64,000 nt of DNA from Aliiglaciecola lipolytica E3 (GTDB taxonomy: Bacteria; Pseudomonadota; Gammaproteobacteria; Enterobacterales; Alteromonadaceae): contig NZ_BAEN01000035.1 of NCBI RefSeq assembly GCF_000314975.1, positions 62,001-126,000 on the forward strand. Direction: 5' to 3'. The notes under the pieces were generated by a model. It was given only the letters and a program-made list of their open reading frames with translations. It searched no databases and was not told the DNA's origin. This document shows positions 28,643-38,517 of the stretch, in pieces. The position numbers were made by a program, and so were the translations under genes. Each line of letters begins with the position of its first letter. The stretch's first letter is position 1.

Positions 28643-29668
28643 ATGCTGAACCACTTAGTCTTTGGTGCTGGCCTGATAGGGTGCTACCTAGGTGCGAATC
28701 TACAATATAATAAGCAAAGAGTTACACTGATTTGTCGAGAGCATATTGCGGATAAGTTATCCAAAGGCATTGTTTTAACTGACTATTTACAGCATCGCAT
28801 TGCAGTTGAACCAATACCTTCCCTGACTTCGGTTGTTGACGCAATGGATTCGTTTGATGTTATTTGGCTGACTGTTAAATGCACAGCAGTAGAGACGGCA
28901 TTGGCACAGCTACGTCTTATTGTTGGAAGTAAAACAACCCTTGTTTGTTGTCAAAATGGGTTAGGTTCTGAACAGCTTGTTAAGCAAGCTTTTCCAGATA
29001 ATCAAGTATTACGTGCAATGGTGCCATTTAATGTTGTTGAATTGGCGGATGGTCATTTCCATCGAGGCTCTCAAGGTACGTTTGCGATTGAAGATAATCC
29101 AGCTAATTTTAATTTCGTTACAGATCTTGTTTCTCATATTGAATCTCCCGTTTTAGAGGCTTCAATTTGCAATGATATGGACTCTCTATTGTGGGCTAAA
29201 CTGCAATTAAATTTAGGCAACAGTATTAACGCTTTAGCGGATATTCCAGTCAAAGCAATGCTACAACAGCGCAAGTATCGACAAGTAATTGCGCAAATGA
29301 TGCGTGAACTGTTGTTGGTCACGGATGCGAAATCGATTGAACTACCTAAAGTTACCTCAATTTCTGCTCATTATTTGCCGGTAATACTGAATTTGCCAGA
29401 CTGGTTATTTAAAATTGTAGCCAATCGGATGCTAGCAATAGATGAAAATGTAAGAACCTCTATGTGGTGGGATATTTCCCAAGCAAAACCAACCGAAATC
29501 GATTATTTAAATGGGGCAATTGTTGAACAAGCAAAGTTGTTGGGAATATCCACCCCAGTAAACCAAAAGGTAATAGAACTTATTTATCAATTAAGTAATA
29601 ACAAATTACAAAACAAACGAAAAATCACAGGAAAACAGTTATATAATTTAGTTATGCCGAAGATTTAA
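28643..29668 (+). CDS. Ketopantoate reductase-family (PanE/ApbA) oxidoreductase
   Basis: 341 residues from the ATG at 28643 (GGAA at 28633-28636); the TTG twelve bases earlier is less likely. The Rossmann motif FGAGLIGCYLGANL opens the protein, WLTVKCTA and CQNGLGSEQLV follow, and the C-terminal domain has LWAKLQLNLGNSINAL and STPVNQKVIELI. These are hallmarks of 2-dehydropantoate 2-reductase, which makes pantoate for CoA with NADPH. Family members also act on other 2-keto acids. No pan genes are adjacent, so no symbol is given. Confidence 0.82.
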   Translation: MLNHLVFGAGLIGCYLGANLQYNKQRVTLICREHIADKLSKGIVLTDYLQHRIAVEPIPSLTSVVDAMDSFDVIWLTVKCTAVETALAQLRLIVGSKTTLVCCQNGLGSEQLVKQAFPDNQVLRAMVPFNVVELADGHFHRGSQGTFAIEDNPANFNFVTDLVSHIESPVLEASICNDMDSLLWAKLQLNLGNSINALADIPVKAMLQQRKYRQVIAQMMRELLLVTDAKSIELPKVTSISAHYLPVILNLPDWLFKIVANRMLAIDENVRTSMWWDISQAKPTEIDYLNGAIVEQAKLLGISTPVNQKVIELIYQLSNNKLQNKRKITGKQLYNLVMPKI

Positions 29669-29777
29669 TAGGCGAAACGAATTATTTCACGGTAATTAAA
29701 CAATATTAGTTCCCACTTTTGGGTAAATTATATTAATTTAACTACACTTGGTAGAGTAGAGGTTGAACGGAGATTCG

Positions 29778-30629
29778 ATGGTGCATGTAGTGGACTATGC
29801 TTGTGAAGCAAAAGATATTTTCGTATTGCCCGATGCCGTGGTCCAAATTAAAAGACTGATCGATGATCATGCTACTGGTATGCAAGATATCGCTGAAGTG
29901 ATTAATTATGATCCTGCTCTAACAATGCAAATTTTAAAAATTGCTAATAGCGCCTTGTATAAATTTCCAAATAAAATTAATTCGGTAACAAAAGCCATTC
30001 AAGTTATTGGAACTAATTCAGTCTATGATTTAGTTGTTGCATGCAGTATTTGTAAAGCGTTTTCTGAGATTGAATCAAATGTAATAGATCTAGAACGTTT
30101 TTGGGAAAGCTCAGTATATTGCGGTTTGTTATGTAAATACTTCGCTGAGCGTCAAAAACTAAAAGAATCGGAAAGATTGTTTGTGTCTGGTTTATTGCAC
30201 AACGTGGGTGAGTTAGTAATGGTTAGATTTAACCCCGAAATCGCCATAAAATGTGCACAAATTAATGAAACGGAAACGCCCTTAGATCTACAATTAAAGT
30301 ATTTAGATGGTTGTTCTTATGCAGATCTTGGCTCTACATTGGTTAAAATGTGGGGCATTCCCGATGAAATAGTAGTTCCCATTCGTAAACAACACTACAG
30401 TCAACATCCAGCTGAAAATATAGAAGATAAAATTATTCAGTTAAGCTACATCATGGCGTTAGATAACTGTAATCCTGAAATCTATTCTGGACAGGCAAAT
30501 TTAGAAGTTGAATTATACGAATCATTGGGGTTAGAAAACGATGATTTAAACGCTGCGCTAAGTCATGTGGGTATGCAAAGCTTAAGTGTACTAGCAATGT
30601 TTAGCCCATCTTCGGTTGCTATTGTATAA
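29778..30629 (+). CDS. HDOD-domain signalling protein
   Basis: 283 residues from the ATG at 29778 (GGAG at 29769-29772); a TTG at 29763 is a weaker option. The HDOD core is visible: VQIKRLIDDHATGMQDIAEV, PALTMQILKIANSALYKF, SVTKAIQVIGTNSVYDL, FVSGLLHNVGELVM and KMWGIPDEIV. HDOD proteins are non-catalytic relatives of HD phosphohydrolases, often tied to chemotaxis, c-di-GMP or motility control. No output domain is present. A hairpin terminator follows. Confidence 0.88.
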   Translation: MVHVVDYACEAKDIFVLPDAVVQIKRLIDDHATGMQDIAEVINYDPALTMQILKIANSALYKFPNKINSVTKAIQVIGTNSVYDLVVACSICKAFSEIESNVIDLERFWESSVYCGLLCKYFAERQKLKESERLFVSGLLHNVGELVMVRFNPEIAIKCAQINETETPLDLQLKYLDGCSYADLGSTLVKMWGIPDEIVVPIRKQHYSQHPAENIEDKIIQLSYIMALDNCNPEIYSGQANLEVELYESLGLENDDLNAALSHVGMQSLSVLAMFSPSSVAIV

Positions 30630-30659
30630 CGACAACTATAGTCATCGGCTTGAAACGAA

Positions 30660-30694
30660 TTTGGAAAACCGTTGTTTTCCAAAATCATGTTTTT
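30660..30694 (+). terminator. Rho-independent terminator after HDOD gene
   Basis: TTTGGAAAAC (30660-30669) and GTTTTCCAAA (30674-30683) pair perfectly over a CGTT loop, and five T bases follow at 30690-30694. It lies 30 bases after the HDOD stop codon and before the end of the convergent thioesterase gene. Confidence 0.75.
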
Positions 30695-30715
30695 ACGTAT
30701 TCGATAAAATCGACG

Positions 30716-31525
30716 TTAGTCAAAAATTCCCACTGTTTGTCGACTAAGTGCAACCAATTTTCCACTCTGGTCCCATATGTTTCCTTCTGTGTGCGCATAC
30801 CCATCTGCTGCTTGCCTGGTTGTAGCTTGAAATGCAAACCAATCGGAAGGATTGAAATCTTGATGAGGATGAATAAATTCTATATTCCAACTCATGGTGC
30901 TTGCAGGTGCTGGTAAACGAAGCATTTGTAATACTGTGGGTGGCCATGCATCAATTAAACTAATTAAATGCGCGTCGCTTATTTGTTTTGGTGGCTGTTT
31001 AAATCGCATCCAACCCTTAATATTACTTTTTTTACTGCCCGTAAATGGAAGCCCACCCTCAACAGATGAAAGTTGATAATACCTTAAAAATTTAGGTGTT
31101 ATTTTGGGAATTTGCGGTAAGAACATCGCTTTTTTGGGGAGAGGCATATCGTGTATATCGGAGTTTTCAACCGATATTTTTGATTTTCTACCTACACCAA
31201 AACACACTTGACAAGATAGGCTTGTTTTTTGGTTTTGCACGATTCGGCCTAGTGCTTGAGTCGCATTTTTTCCTTGGCGTAATATTTCTACTTGAATCTC
31301 AAACGGCTCTTCTACCGTTAGAGGGCCGACAAAATTACAATTAAAAGAGCGCATTACTCTATCTTCAGGAATTTTTTGTTTAATTGCCATGTAAGCGACT
31401 GCAGCGGATAGTCCACCGAATACGGTTCGGCCTTGACCCCATTGTTTGGGTATGGTCATGTTTGGATGATTTTCAGCATCTTGGCTGTGAGCCACTGCTT
31501 TTTCTAATAGTTCGTCTATTGTCAT
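30716..31525 (-). CDS. Acyl-CoA thioesterase family protein
   Basis: 269 residues with a double hotdog layout: QGRTVFGGLSAAVAYMAI at about 31-48, SFNCNFVGPLTVEEPFEI at about 60-77, then a second hotdog with ISLIDAWPPTVLQMLRLPAPASTMSWNIEF and the closing DQSGKLVALSRQTVGIF. This matches the TesB-related thioesterase group that hydrolyses acyl-CoA to free acid and CoA. It is monocistronic. The substrate chain is unknown. Confidence 0.85.
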   Translation of the reverse strand: MTIDELLEKAVAHSQDAENHPNMTIPKQWGQGRTVFGGLSAAVAYMAIKQKIPEDRVMRSFNCNFVGPLTVEEPFEIQVEILRQGKNATQALGRIVQNQKTSLSCQVCFGVGRKSKISVENSDIHDMPLPKKAMFLPQIPKITPKFLRYYQLSSVEGGLPFTGSKKSNIKGWMRFKQPPKQISDAHLISLIDAWPPTVLQMLRLPAPASTMSWNIEFIHPHQDFNPSDWFAFQATTRQAADGYAHTEGNIWDQSGKLVALSRQTVGIFD

Positions 31526-31783
31526 AAATGCGTCCTTATTTACAGGTGCTTTTATAACTAGTTACTGGTCCGATGTCCACCCTGATTCCATATGCATCAG
31601 GTATTTATTATAACTATTCAAGTCCGAGAACACTTTGACTAGCTTTCCAGCCGGTATTTTGGCTGAACTATCAATCTCTATGATGATAATTATTTTATTT
31701 ACAAATGGTTAACAAGAATCCTTGTTATTTTTAAGCGATGGCCATTAGTATGAATGAAGATTTCAATACCAATGGGAATTTAC

Positions 31784-33139
31784 ATGTCAAATACTGCATC
31801 AGAGGATGTGAGTGAGGATATAAAGCCTAGCTCAGCAGAGCCGCTCTCAACACAGCAAAACCCAGTAAGTCAAAAATATCGTATGTATGTTTTGATAATC
31901 CTGACACTTGTTTATGCGTTTAATTTTATAGATCGACAAATCATAGGCATTTTATCACCTATGATTAAAGCCGATTTGGGGTTAGACGATGCACAATTAG
32001 GTTGGCTTAAAGGAATATATTTTGCCTTGTTATACACCTTAGTGGGGATTCCTATCGCGTGGTTGGCAGACAAATATAATCGAGTCAATATCGTGGCGAT
32101 ATCGTTAACGTTATGGAGTGCTTTTACCGCGCTTTCAGGTTTGGCATCTAACTATTTACAACTTGCATTAGCAAGAGTGGGGGTCGGAATAGGCGAGGCG
32201 GGCGGTAGCCCTCCATCTCACTCTATGATTTCCGATTTATTTCCGAAAGAAAAACGCGCAAGTGCATTGGCTATTTATTCTCTTGGGATTCCATTTGGTG
32301 TCATGTTGGCCTTTTTTGCGACTGCTTTTCTAATTAAAGGCGGCAGCGCAGATTGGCGAATGGTGATGATAAGTGTGGGATTACCAGGTGTTGCTTTAGC
32401 TATTTTGCTTAAATTAACCGTCAAAGAGCCAATTCGTGGAGCAGACAATAATAAAGCAGATTTAGAAAAAGTCCCGTTTAAACAAGCAATAAAGACGTTG
32501 TTAACAATACCTTCTTGGTGGGGAATGTGTTTAGGTATTTCGTTTGGATCGTTTGGTAATTATGCTATATCGACGTGGATTATTGATTTTTTTGTCAGAG
32601 CGCACCCTGACTTTAGCTTTTTCAATTTGTTGATCATTATGGGGATCAGCAACGGAACCGCATACGCGGCCGGAGTTTGGATAGGTGGCGTATTAGTTGA
32701 TAAGTTAGGTAAGAAGAGTAAAAAAGCTTACGGTCTTGTGCCTGCAGGCATGTTATTGATTGGTACCCCAGCATTTTTCATCGCATTACAAGTGGGAAGT
32801 CCAATATGGTCATTGGTGTTACTAACCGTATTGTTGTTTACCAGTGGCGCTTATTTAGGGCCTTCATTTGCATTAGCCCAAACGTTAGCTCCCGTTAGAG
32901 TGCGTGCCATGTCTACCGCTTTATTTTTCTTCGTATTAAACATTATTGCTTTAGGTGGTGGACCTACATTCGTTGGGATTTTAAGTAATATGTTAAGTGA
33001 ATCATATGGTGAAGTGGAATCGCTTAGATTAGCGCTGAGTTGGTTAGTGGTGCCTTATATACTTTCCATTCTGGCATTTTACTGGACTTCAAGACGCGTG
33101 GATAAAGATTGGCAATTGGCGGAACAAAGAAACGGATAA
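31784..33139 (+). CDS. MFS transporter, spinster-like
   Basis: About 451 residues from the ATG at 31784 (GGGAA just upstream); in-frame ATGs at 31754 and 31772 are alternatives. After a hydrophilic N-terminus come 12 membrane helices. Signatures include FNFIDRQIIGILSPMIKADLGLDDAQLGWLKG, YTLVGIPIAWLADKYNR (the loop 2-3 motif) and ARVGVGIGEAGGSPPSHSMISDLFP. This set is typical of spinster-type MFS proteins, which are often found with sterol, lipid or aromatic degradation genes. No such neighbours are seen, so the substrate is unknown. Confidence 0.88.
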   Translation: MSNTASEDVSEDIKPSSAEPLSTQQNPVSQKYRMYVLIILTLVYAFNFIDRQIIGILSPMIKADLGLDDAQLGWLKGIYFALLYTLVGIPIAWLADKYNRVNIVAISLTLWSAFTALSGLASNYLQLALARVGVGIGEAGGSPPSHSMISDLFPKEKRASALAIYSLGIPFGVMLAFFATAFLIKGGSADWRMVMISVGLPGVALAILLKLTVKEPIRGADNNKADLEKVPFKQAIKTLLTIPSWWGMCLGISFGSFGNYAISTWIIDFFVRAHPDFSFFNLLIIMGISNGTAYAAGVWIGGVLVDKLGKKSKKAYGLVPAGMLLIGTPAFFIALQVGSPIWSLVLLTVLLFTSGAYLGPSFALAQTLAPVRVRAMSTALFFFVLNIIALGGGPTFVGILSNMLSESYGEVESLRLALSWLVVPYILSILAFYWTSRRVDKDWQLAEQRNG

Positions 33140-33166
33140 AAAAATGCCGCTCCGGGGAGGAGCGGC
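33138..33166 (-). terminator. Rho-independent terminator for the DUF3718 gene
   Basis: GCCGCTCC (33146-33153) and GGAGCGGC (33159-33166) pair around a five-base loop. Seven A bases at 33138-33144 on the plus strand give a T7 tail on the minus strand, so the main direction is leftward, ending transcription of the DUF3718 gene. It could also stop the MFS gene, which ends at 33139. Confidence 0.88.
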
Positions 33167-33239
33167 TATTACCATCAAGGGATGGGAAAGTACCACTAAG
33201 TATCAAAGGAAAATGGTGACGATTTAAATGTTAAAACGC

Positions 33240-33539
33240 TTAATTTGGTAAACCTACTAGCTGATTATCTTGAGATTTTGGTAATAATGAATCAGCTTGT
33301 TCTAATTTTGTGTCTTCTAGCATCAGTTTTCCGTTGCAAGCCATAACGTTAAAGTGTTGAGCCAGCAATGTTGAGTTACCTTGCGTTGCAGCAACTTGTT
33401 TAAGTTCAGCCGGAGTTTGTTGATTCGATGCAGTTAAACAAACCGACTCTATTGAAGTGCTAATATTGGCATTTGCAACAGTACTAACGCTTAGTGACGC
33501 AACACCTGCTAACAAAAGAAGCTTTATTTGTGACTTCAT
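33240..33539 (-). CDS. Secreted DUF3718 family protein
   Basis: 99 residues with a clear signal peptide (MKSQIKLLLLAGVASLSVST, cleavage probably after VANA). The mature part has two cysteines (SVCLTAS and VMACNGK) spaced as in DUF3718 and is predicted to form one disulfide in the periplasm. The family is restricted mainly to Alteromonadales and Vibrionales and has no known role. It has its own terminator to the left. Confidence 0.82.
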   Translation of the reverse strand: MKSQIKLLLLAGVASLSVSTVANANISTSIESVCLTASNQQTPAELKQVAATQGNSTLLAQHFNVMACNGKLMLEDTKLEQADSLLPKSQDNQLVGLPN

Positions 33540-33667
33540 ATTGACCTCAATATTGGGTTTGTTTTTTAACGTGGGTTGATTTTGGCCTAGTGAAACATAT
33601 AAATAAATCTTACTAATAATACTTAGGTATTAATGTGTATACGTTAATTGAAAAGGTATAAAATTAC

Positions 33668-34474
33668 ATGGCTTATATCCATTTTGCCCATGCTAACGGT
33701 TTCCCTGCGGGAAGTTATCGAGTGCTTCTCGATGACTTACGCCAAAGACACCAAGTGCTAGCGCTAGAAAAGTTTGCTCACAATCCCAACTTTCCGGTGG
33801 ATTATGGCTGGTCAAATCAAGTGGCAGAGCTTTCTGACTACCTTCAGAGTCATCAGTTTTTACCATGCTATTTGGTTGGGCACTCGTTTGGTGCTGTAGT
33901 GTCATTCCTAACGGCTTGCCGGCATCCAAAATCGGTAAAAGGGGTTATTTTACTCGACCCGCCGTTAATAACAGGTTTGACAGGTTTGTTATTTAAGACG
34001 ATTCGTAGAACTCCCTGGGCCGATAGATTATCACCGGCTAAGTTGGCAGCGAATAGGTGCACAACTTGGCCTAAAGATACCGATTTAGTGAACTATTTTG
34101 CGAACAAAGCGTTGTTCAAAAATATGCATCCTGAGTGTATTGAAGATTATGTTTCCTCAGCTGTAAAAGAAACGCCAAATGATTTGATGTTAGATTTTGA
34201 CAACAATGTAGAAGCAAATATATTTAGAACCATACCGCTAAATATGGGAACTTATAAACTACCCAAAAGTATACCAGCAACTATTATTACTGGTGAAAAA
34301 ACCAAAGTATGTAAGCAAAAATTGATTGCACCATTTATTGCCAAAAATAATTTGGAGCATCTAGTAGTAAAAGGGGGCGGGCATATGTTTCCATTGGAGC
34401 AGCCGCAACATGTGGCTTCGTTGATTTTGGATAAAATAGATCAGTGGGAATCACAAAAGCAAAAAAGTAGTTGA
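33668..34474 (+). CDS. Alpha/beta hydrolase
   Basis: 268 residues. It opens with the oxyanion-region motif FAHANGFPAGSY, carries the nucleophile serine in LVGHSFGAVVS (about 74-84) and ends with the catalytic histidine in GGGHMFPLEQPQ. No signal peptide. The substrate cannot be deduced. The stop codon lies inside the left arm of the shared terminator with glgC. Confidence 0.85.
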   Translation: MAYIHFAHANGFPAGSYRVLLDDLRQRHQVLALEKFAHNPNFPVDYGWSNQVAELSDYLQSHQFLPCYLVGHSFGAVVSFLTACRHPKSVKGVILLDPPLITGLTGLLFKTIRRTPWADRLSPAKLAANRCTTWPKDTDLVNYFANKALFKNMHPECIEDYVSSAVKETPNDLMLDFDNNVEANIFRTIPLNMGTYKLPKSIPATIITGEKTKVCKQKLIAPFIAKNNLEHLVVKGGGHMFPLEQPQHVASLILDKIDQWESQKQKSS

Positions 34475-34511
34475 ATGTAAAAATATATTTTTCACACTCA
34501 AACTACTTTTT
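34461..34511. terminator. Bidirectional terminator between convergent genes
   Basis: AAAAAGTAGTTGAATGT in the left arm pairs, with a few mismatches, with the right arm ending ACTCAAACTACTTTTT; the loop is AT-rich. A-tracts on the left and T-tracts on the right mean it works on both strands. It separates the alpha/beta hydrolase (+) from glgC (-). Confidence 0.75.
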
Positions 34512-34537
34512 ACATAGCAAAAATCGTTAAAAGGAAT

Positions 34538-35800
34538 TTAGTAGCCTACTGGTAAACCGAGCATTTCTCTGGTTACCAAAGTAACACCTTTTTCGGTCAC
34601 TCTAAATCCGCGAGCTTCATCATCTTGACGACTATGGCCAATTACCATGCCTTCTGGAATTATGCACCCTCTATCGATTATCGCTCTGCGTATCCGGCAG
34701 TGACGCATAATTTCTACGTCGGGTAAAATCACAGATTCATCTACCACTGAATAAGAGTGCACACGCACATTAGAAAAACATACGCTCTTACGTACCGTTG
34801 CACCAGAAATAATACACCCTCCGGAAACAACCGAATTAATTGCTGCTCCACGGCGGTTATCTTCTTCCCACACAAATTTAGCTGGCGGAAGCTGTTCTTG
34901 ATATGTCCAAATTGGCCAACGTTTATCGTACAGATTAAGTGCAGGTACAGGCTGTACCAATTCCATGTTTGCGGTCCAGAAAGAATCCAAAGTCCCCACA
35001 TCACGCCAATACACTTCACGTTGATCAACTTCATCAAATGCGTACGCATAAACGGGCTGATCTTTTATGATATCGGGAATAATGTCTTTACCAAAATCAC
35101 GGTCTGAGTCGGATTTTTCTGAATCGCGTTTAAGTTGTTCAAACAAAAATTCAGTGTCAAAAACATAATTTCCCATAGAAGCAAGACACATGTCAGGATT
35201 GTTTGGCAAAGGAGTAGGGTTTTCCGGTTTTTCTTCAAATCCGTTAATGCGCATGGTTTCGTCAACTGACATAACACCAAACTGACCAGCGGCTTCCTCA
35301 ATGGGTACTGGCATACAACACACTGTCATTTTCGCACCAGACTCAACATGACGTGCAAGTAAGGTTCCGTAGTCCATGCGATATATATGGTCACCCGATA
35401 AAACCATGACATATTTTGGAAGTTCGTTGCGAATAATATCGATGTTTTGGAATACAGCGTCAGCTGTACCTTGATACCAATTGTCAGATGAGCGCTGAGA
35501 AGCGGGTAAAATTTCTACAGACTCTCCAAGTTCCTTTTTAAAATGTCCCCAACCTCTTACCAAATGTCGAATTAACGAGTGTGACTTATACTGTGTTACA
35601 ACGCCAACTCTGCGGATTCCTGAGTTGATACAGTTGGAAAGTGGAAAGTCAATTATTCGGAATTTTCCCCCAAAGTATAAAGCTGGTTTTGCCCGCCAAG
35701 TCGTGAGTTCGTGCAACCTCGATCCTCGCCCTCCGGCAAGAATCAAGGCATAGGTGTCGCGGGTCAAATTACTGATGTATCGGGGGTTTTGACTATCCAT
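34538..35800 (-). CDS. glgC: Glucose-1-phosphate adenylyltransferase
   Basis: 420 residues. It makes ADP-glucose from glucose-1-phosphate and ATP, the committed step of bacterial glycogen synthesis. Visible are the nucleotidyltransferase loop [15 protein letters not shown] (about 17-31), [47 protein letters not shown] and the C-terminal left-handed beta-helix ([16 protein letters not shown]). Length matches E. coli GlgC (431). No glgA, glgB or glgP is adjacent, which is unusual since these are often clustered. Confidence 0.96.
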   Translation of the reverse strand: MDSQNPRYISNLTRDTYALILAGGRGSRLHELTTWRAKPALYFGGKFRIIDFPLSNCINSGIRRVGVVTQYKSHSLIRHLVRGWGHFKKELGESVEILPASQRSSDNWYQGTADAVFQNIDIIRNELPKYVMVLSGDHIYRMDYGTLLARHVESGAKMTVCCMPVPIEEAAGQFGVMSVDETMRINGFEEKPENPTPLPNNPDMCLASMGNYVFDTEFLFEQLKRDSEKSDSDRDFGKDIIPDIIKDQPVYAYAFDEVDQREVYWRDVGTLDSFWTANMELVQPVPALNLYDKRWPIWTYQEQLPPAKFVWEEDNRRGAAINSVVSGGCIISGATVRKSVCFSNVRVHSYSVVDESVILPDVEIMRHCRIRRAIIDRGCIIPEGMVIGHSRQDDEARGFRVTEKGVTLVTREMLGLPVGY

Positions 35801-36027
35801 ATAGTTACTTCCTCAAACAATTTATAATTTAGGTAGGACAAGGAGATAGACAACTTTAACAGTCACCTTGATATAAAGAGTTTGGCACGTAATTTCTGCT
35901 AAAACAATTTGAATTGTTAAAAAATTATTAAGTATTTCTGCTAACTATGGTCTAACACTGGCAAATAAATGAATATTCGCTAATATTAAGCCACATTTTA
36001 TCGTTGCTGTGCGGAATAGGACTGAAA

Positions 36028-36978
36028 ATGCACCATATGGCGATTTTAGTTACTCAAAACCTTCCCTTGTTTGAATTGGGTTGTGCATTAGAGGTATTTA
36101 GTTTACCGAAGAAGGAAATCTCACCTTGGTACAAATGCGATGTAGTTAGTTTTGACGGCGAAAAGCTAGCCACTTCAACCGGTATGTCGATAGAAGTTAC
36201 TGAAGTCTCTGAACTGTTGCATTACGACATATTATTGATTCCAGGATGGGACACTGAATCGCGCAAAATTAAACTTGCACTTGCCGAACAGATCGTCGCA
36301 TTTCACAGTCTTAATAAACGTATCATTACCTTTTGTTCAGGTGCTTTTTTGCCTGCTCAGTTAGGGCTGTTAAATGGCTTTAAGGCCACTACGCACTGGC
36401 GATATGCAGATTTATTTAAACAACGATTTCCGGCAGTAGAATACGTTGATAATGTGCTCTATACCCAACAAGACCATATTTCTTGTGCTGCTGGTAGTGC
36501 CGCAGGGCTCGATTTGGCGCTCGAAATCGTTCGTCAGGACTTCGGTCACGAAGTGGCAAACGTGGTTGCTCGAAGACTCGTCATTTCGCCACATCGAGCA
36601 GGAGGGCAGGCGCAGTTTGTGAATACGCCTATGCCACATAAACATCATCGTTTTGCTAAAACGCTGGATTGGTCAATTAAAAAACTAGACAGCATTTTAA
36701 AAGTGGATGATTTAGCACGCCATGCAAATATGTCACGTCGTAGTTTTGATAGGCATTTTAAAGCGAGCGTAGGAATGCCACCAAAAGAATGGTTAAATCA
36801 GCAGAGAATTAGATTAGCAAAAGAGCTTTTAGAACACGACCGCTTATCGATGGATGAACTCGCGACTCGCGTGGGGTTTGATAATACGGTTACGTTACGC
36901 TTTAACTTCCATAAATTCGTTGGGATTTCTCCGAGCGAATATCAACAACAATTTTATCAAGGTAAAGAAACGCATTAA
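36028..36978 (+). CDS. GlxA-type AraC family regulator with DJ-1/PfpI domain
   Basis: 316 residues from the ATG at 36028 (AATAGGA upstream); a TTG at 36004 is less likely. Residues 1-190 form a DJ-1/PfpI-like domain (PLFELGCALEVFSLP; the nucleophile-elbow ITFCSGAFLPAQLGLL with cysteine). Residues about 210-310 form two AraC helix-turn-helix units (LDSILKVDDLARHANMSRRS; MDELATRVGFDNTVTLRFNF, GISPSEYQQQF). It belongs to the FtrA/GlxA group, probably ligand-responsive. Its stop shares one base with the start of the nucleoside hydrolase gene, so it likely regulates that gene. Confidence 0.9.
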   Translation: MHHMAILVTQNLPLFELGCALEVFSLPKKEISPWYKCDVVSFDGEKLATSTGMSIEVTEVSELLHYDILLIPGWDTESRKIKLALAEQIVAFHSLNKRIITFCSGAFLPAQLGLLNGFKATTHWRYADLFKQRFPAVEYVDNVLYTQQDHISCAAGSAAGLDLALEIVRQDFGHEVANVVARRLVISPHRAGGQAQFVNTPMPHKHHRFAKTLDWSIKKLDSILKVDDLARHANMSRRSFDRHFKASVGMPPKEWLNQQRIRLAKELLEHDRLSMDELATRVGFDNTVTLRFNFHKFVGISPSEYQQQFYQGKETH

Positions 36979-37955
36979 TGACAAAACAAGATGAAATCAA
37001 TAAAACCAAAACAAGTGCATCAGAAAAACGCAAAGTCGTATTTGATCATGACGGAGGAGTAGATGATTTATTGTCGTTGATGCTTCTGTTGAGCATGGAT
37101 CATGTCGAACTTTTAGCTGTCACCATCACACCAGCAGATTGTTATTTGTCAGATGCAACCATTTCAACATTGAAAATTTTGGCCATGTTTGGGCGTAAAA
37201 ACGTGCCTGTTGGTTTAGGAAATATTCATGGCGTAAATGCGTTTCCTGCAGATTGGCGAGCACAGCCAAAGATTTGTAATGTATTGCCTGACATGTTGAC
37301 ACAACAATATGATCCTCAACAGGTGTCAGACTTACAGGCTGATGCTCTGATTAAGTCATGTCTGAGCACAAATCAAGATGTCACCGTGTTAATGACAGGA
37401 CCAAGTACAAATTTAATTGCAGCAATTGAATCTCAACCTGACATCAAAGAAGCTATTGAGCAGGTGGTTTGGATGGGAGGCGCTGTAGATGTGCCTGGCA
37501 ATGTAGCGATGTACAATCACGATAAAAGTGCCGAGTGGAATGCGTATTGGGATCCCACGGCCAGTCAAAAGTTAATTGCATCTGGTTTAAATATTAAATT
37601 AATCAGTCTGGACGCCACAAATTGTTTGCCTGTTAATGTCGATTTTTTGAGTCAACTGGCAGCACAAAAACACTATCCAATTTCCAGTTTGGCGTGTCAA
37701 TTCTGGGCTACTACAATCAACACTATTCCAAGTTATGAATTTACTTATTTTATGTGGGATGTTTTGGCGACTAGTGTCTTAGGACTGCAGGGCAATGAAA
37801 TTGAGTTTCAGACCGTTAAAATCGATGTGGCGACGGAAGAGCCTAATGAAGGGCAAACTTATCGTGATCCAGATAACGGATTTGCTATTGATGTGGCGTA
37901 CAACGTAAATAGAGACGCTGTACTGAACTATATATTAGAACAATTTAAACGATAA
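36978..37955 (+). CDS. Nucleoside hydrolase
   Basis: 325 residues. It would cleave the N-glycosidic bond of ribonucleosides. The calcium- and ribose-binding N-terminus is VVFDHDGGVDDLLSLMLLL, a variant of the usual DTDPGxDD. MTGPSTNLIAAI, VWMGGAVDVPGNV and the AEWNAYWDPTAS region are typical of the IunH family. Base specificity is not clear. It overlaps the GlxA-type regulator by one base and is followed after 16 bases by the SRPBCC gene, forming a three-gene operon. Confidence 0.9.
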   Translation: MTKQDEINKTKTSASEKRKVVFDHDGGVDDLLSLMLLLSMDHVELLAVTITPADCYLSDATISTLKILAMFGRKNVPVGLGNIHGVNAFPADWRAQPKICNVLPDMLTQQYDPQQVSDLQADALIKSCLSTNQDVTVLMTGPSTNLIAAIESQPDIKEAIEQVVWMGGAVDVPGNVAMYNHDKSAEWNAYWDPTASQKLIASGLNIKLISLDATNCLPVNVDFLSQLAAQKHYPISSLACQFWATTINTIPSYEFTYFMWDVLATSVLGLQGNEIEFQTVKIDVATEEPNEGQTYRDPDNGFAIDVAYNVNRDAVLNYILEQFKR

Positions 37956-37971
37956 CCTCGGAGAGTGCGAT

Positions 37972-38499
37972 ATGGGCATGTTAAAAAAAATCATTTTTAC
38001 AATTCTAACTATCTTGGTGATTTTTATCGCAATTGGGTATTTTTTACCGTCTGATTATCAAGTGCAACGCAGTGTTACAGTAAATGCGCCTGCTGAGAAA
38101 GTTTATGCTCAAGTTGCCGATCTTAAAAAGTGGCGAGATTGGGGAGTATGGTACGAAAAAGATCCAAACATGATCGTTAGTTATTCTGGTCCTGAATCTG
38201 GCGTGGGTATGAAGTCTTCTTGGAAAAGTTCAACGGAAGGCGATGGGGAAATGACCATCGTTGCTGTAGAGCCGGCTAAAAGTGTGACTTATGACTTGTA
38301 TTTTCCTGATTTTGAAATGTCGTCAACTGGACAACTCACTTTTGCTCAGAATGGCGGTCAAACCGTCGTGACTTGGGTTGCAGCCGGTGATGTTGGGGGG
38401 AATCCTGTCAATCGATATTTTGCAATGGCAATGGATTCGCTAATTGGACCTGACTTTGAAAAAGGCTTAGCAAATCTTAAAAGCTTGTCAGAAAAGTAA
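37972..38499 (+). CDS. SRPBCC (START-like) family protein with membrane anchor
   Basis: 175 residues, with one N-terminal hydrophobic helix (about 5-24, IIFTILTILVIFIAIGYFLP). A START/polyketide-cyclase-like fold follows: VQRSVTVNAPAEKVYAQVADLKKWRDWG, GVGMKSSWKS, GQLTFAQNGGQTVVTWVAAGD and a long C-terminal helix. Such domains bind hydrophobic ligands, and no ligand is predictable. A GGAG precedes the ATG. It is the last gene of the regulator/nucleoside hydrolase operon. Confidence 0.85.
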   Translation: MGMLKKIIFTILTILVIFIAIGYFLPSDYQVQRSVTVNAPAEKVYAQVADLKKWRDWGVWYEKDPNMIVSYSGPESGVGMKSSWKSSTEGDGEMTIVAVEPAKSVTYDLYFPDFEMSSTGQLTFAQNGGQTVVTWVAAGDVGGNPVNRYFAMAMDSLIGPDFEKGLANLKSLSEK

Positions 38500-38517
38500 T
38501 TTTCTTCTAGCAAACAC

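Noticed and set aside
32104-32116. CGTTAACGTTA as a third LiuR site
   Set aside because: It lies inside the MFS transporter coding sequence and does not match the 7+2+7 pattern.
34757-35107. 116-codon open frame antisense to glgC
   Set aside because: glgC is unmistakable and the antisense frame has no ribosome site or family signature.
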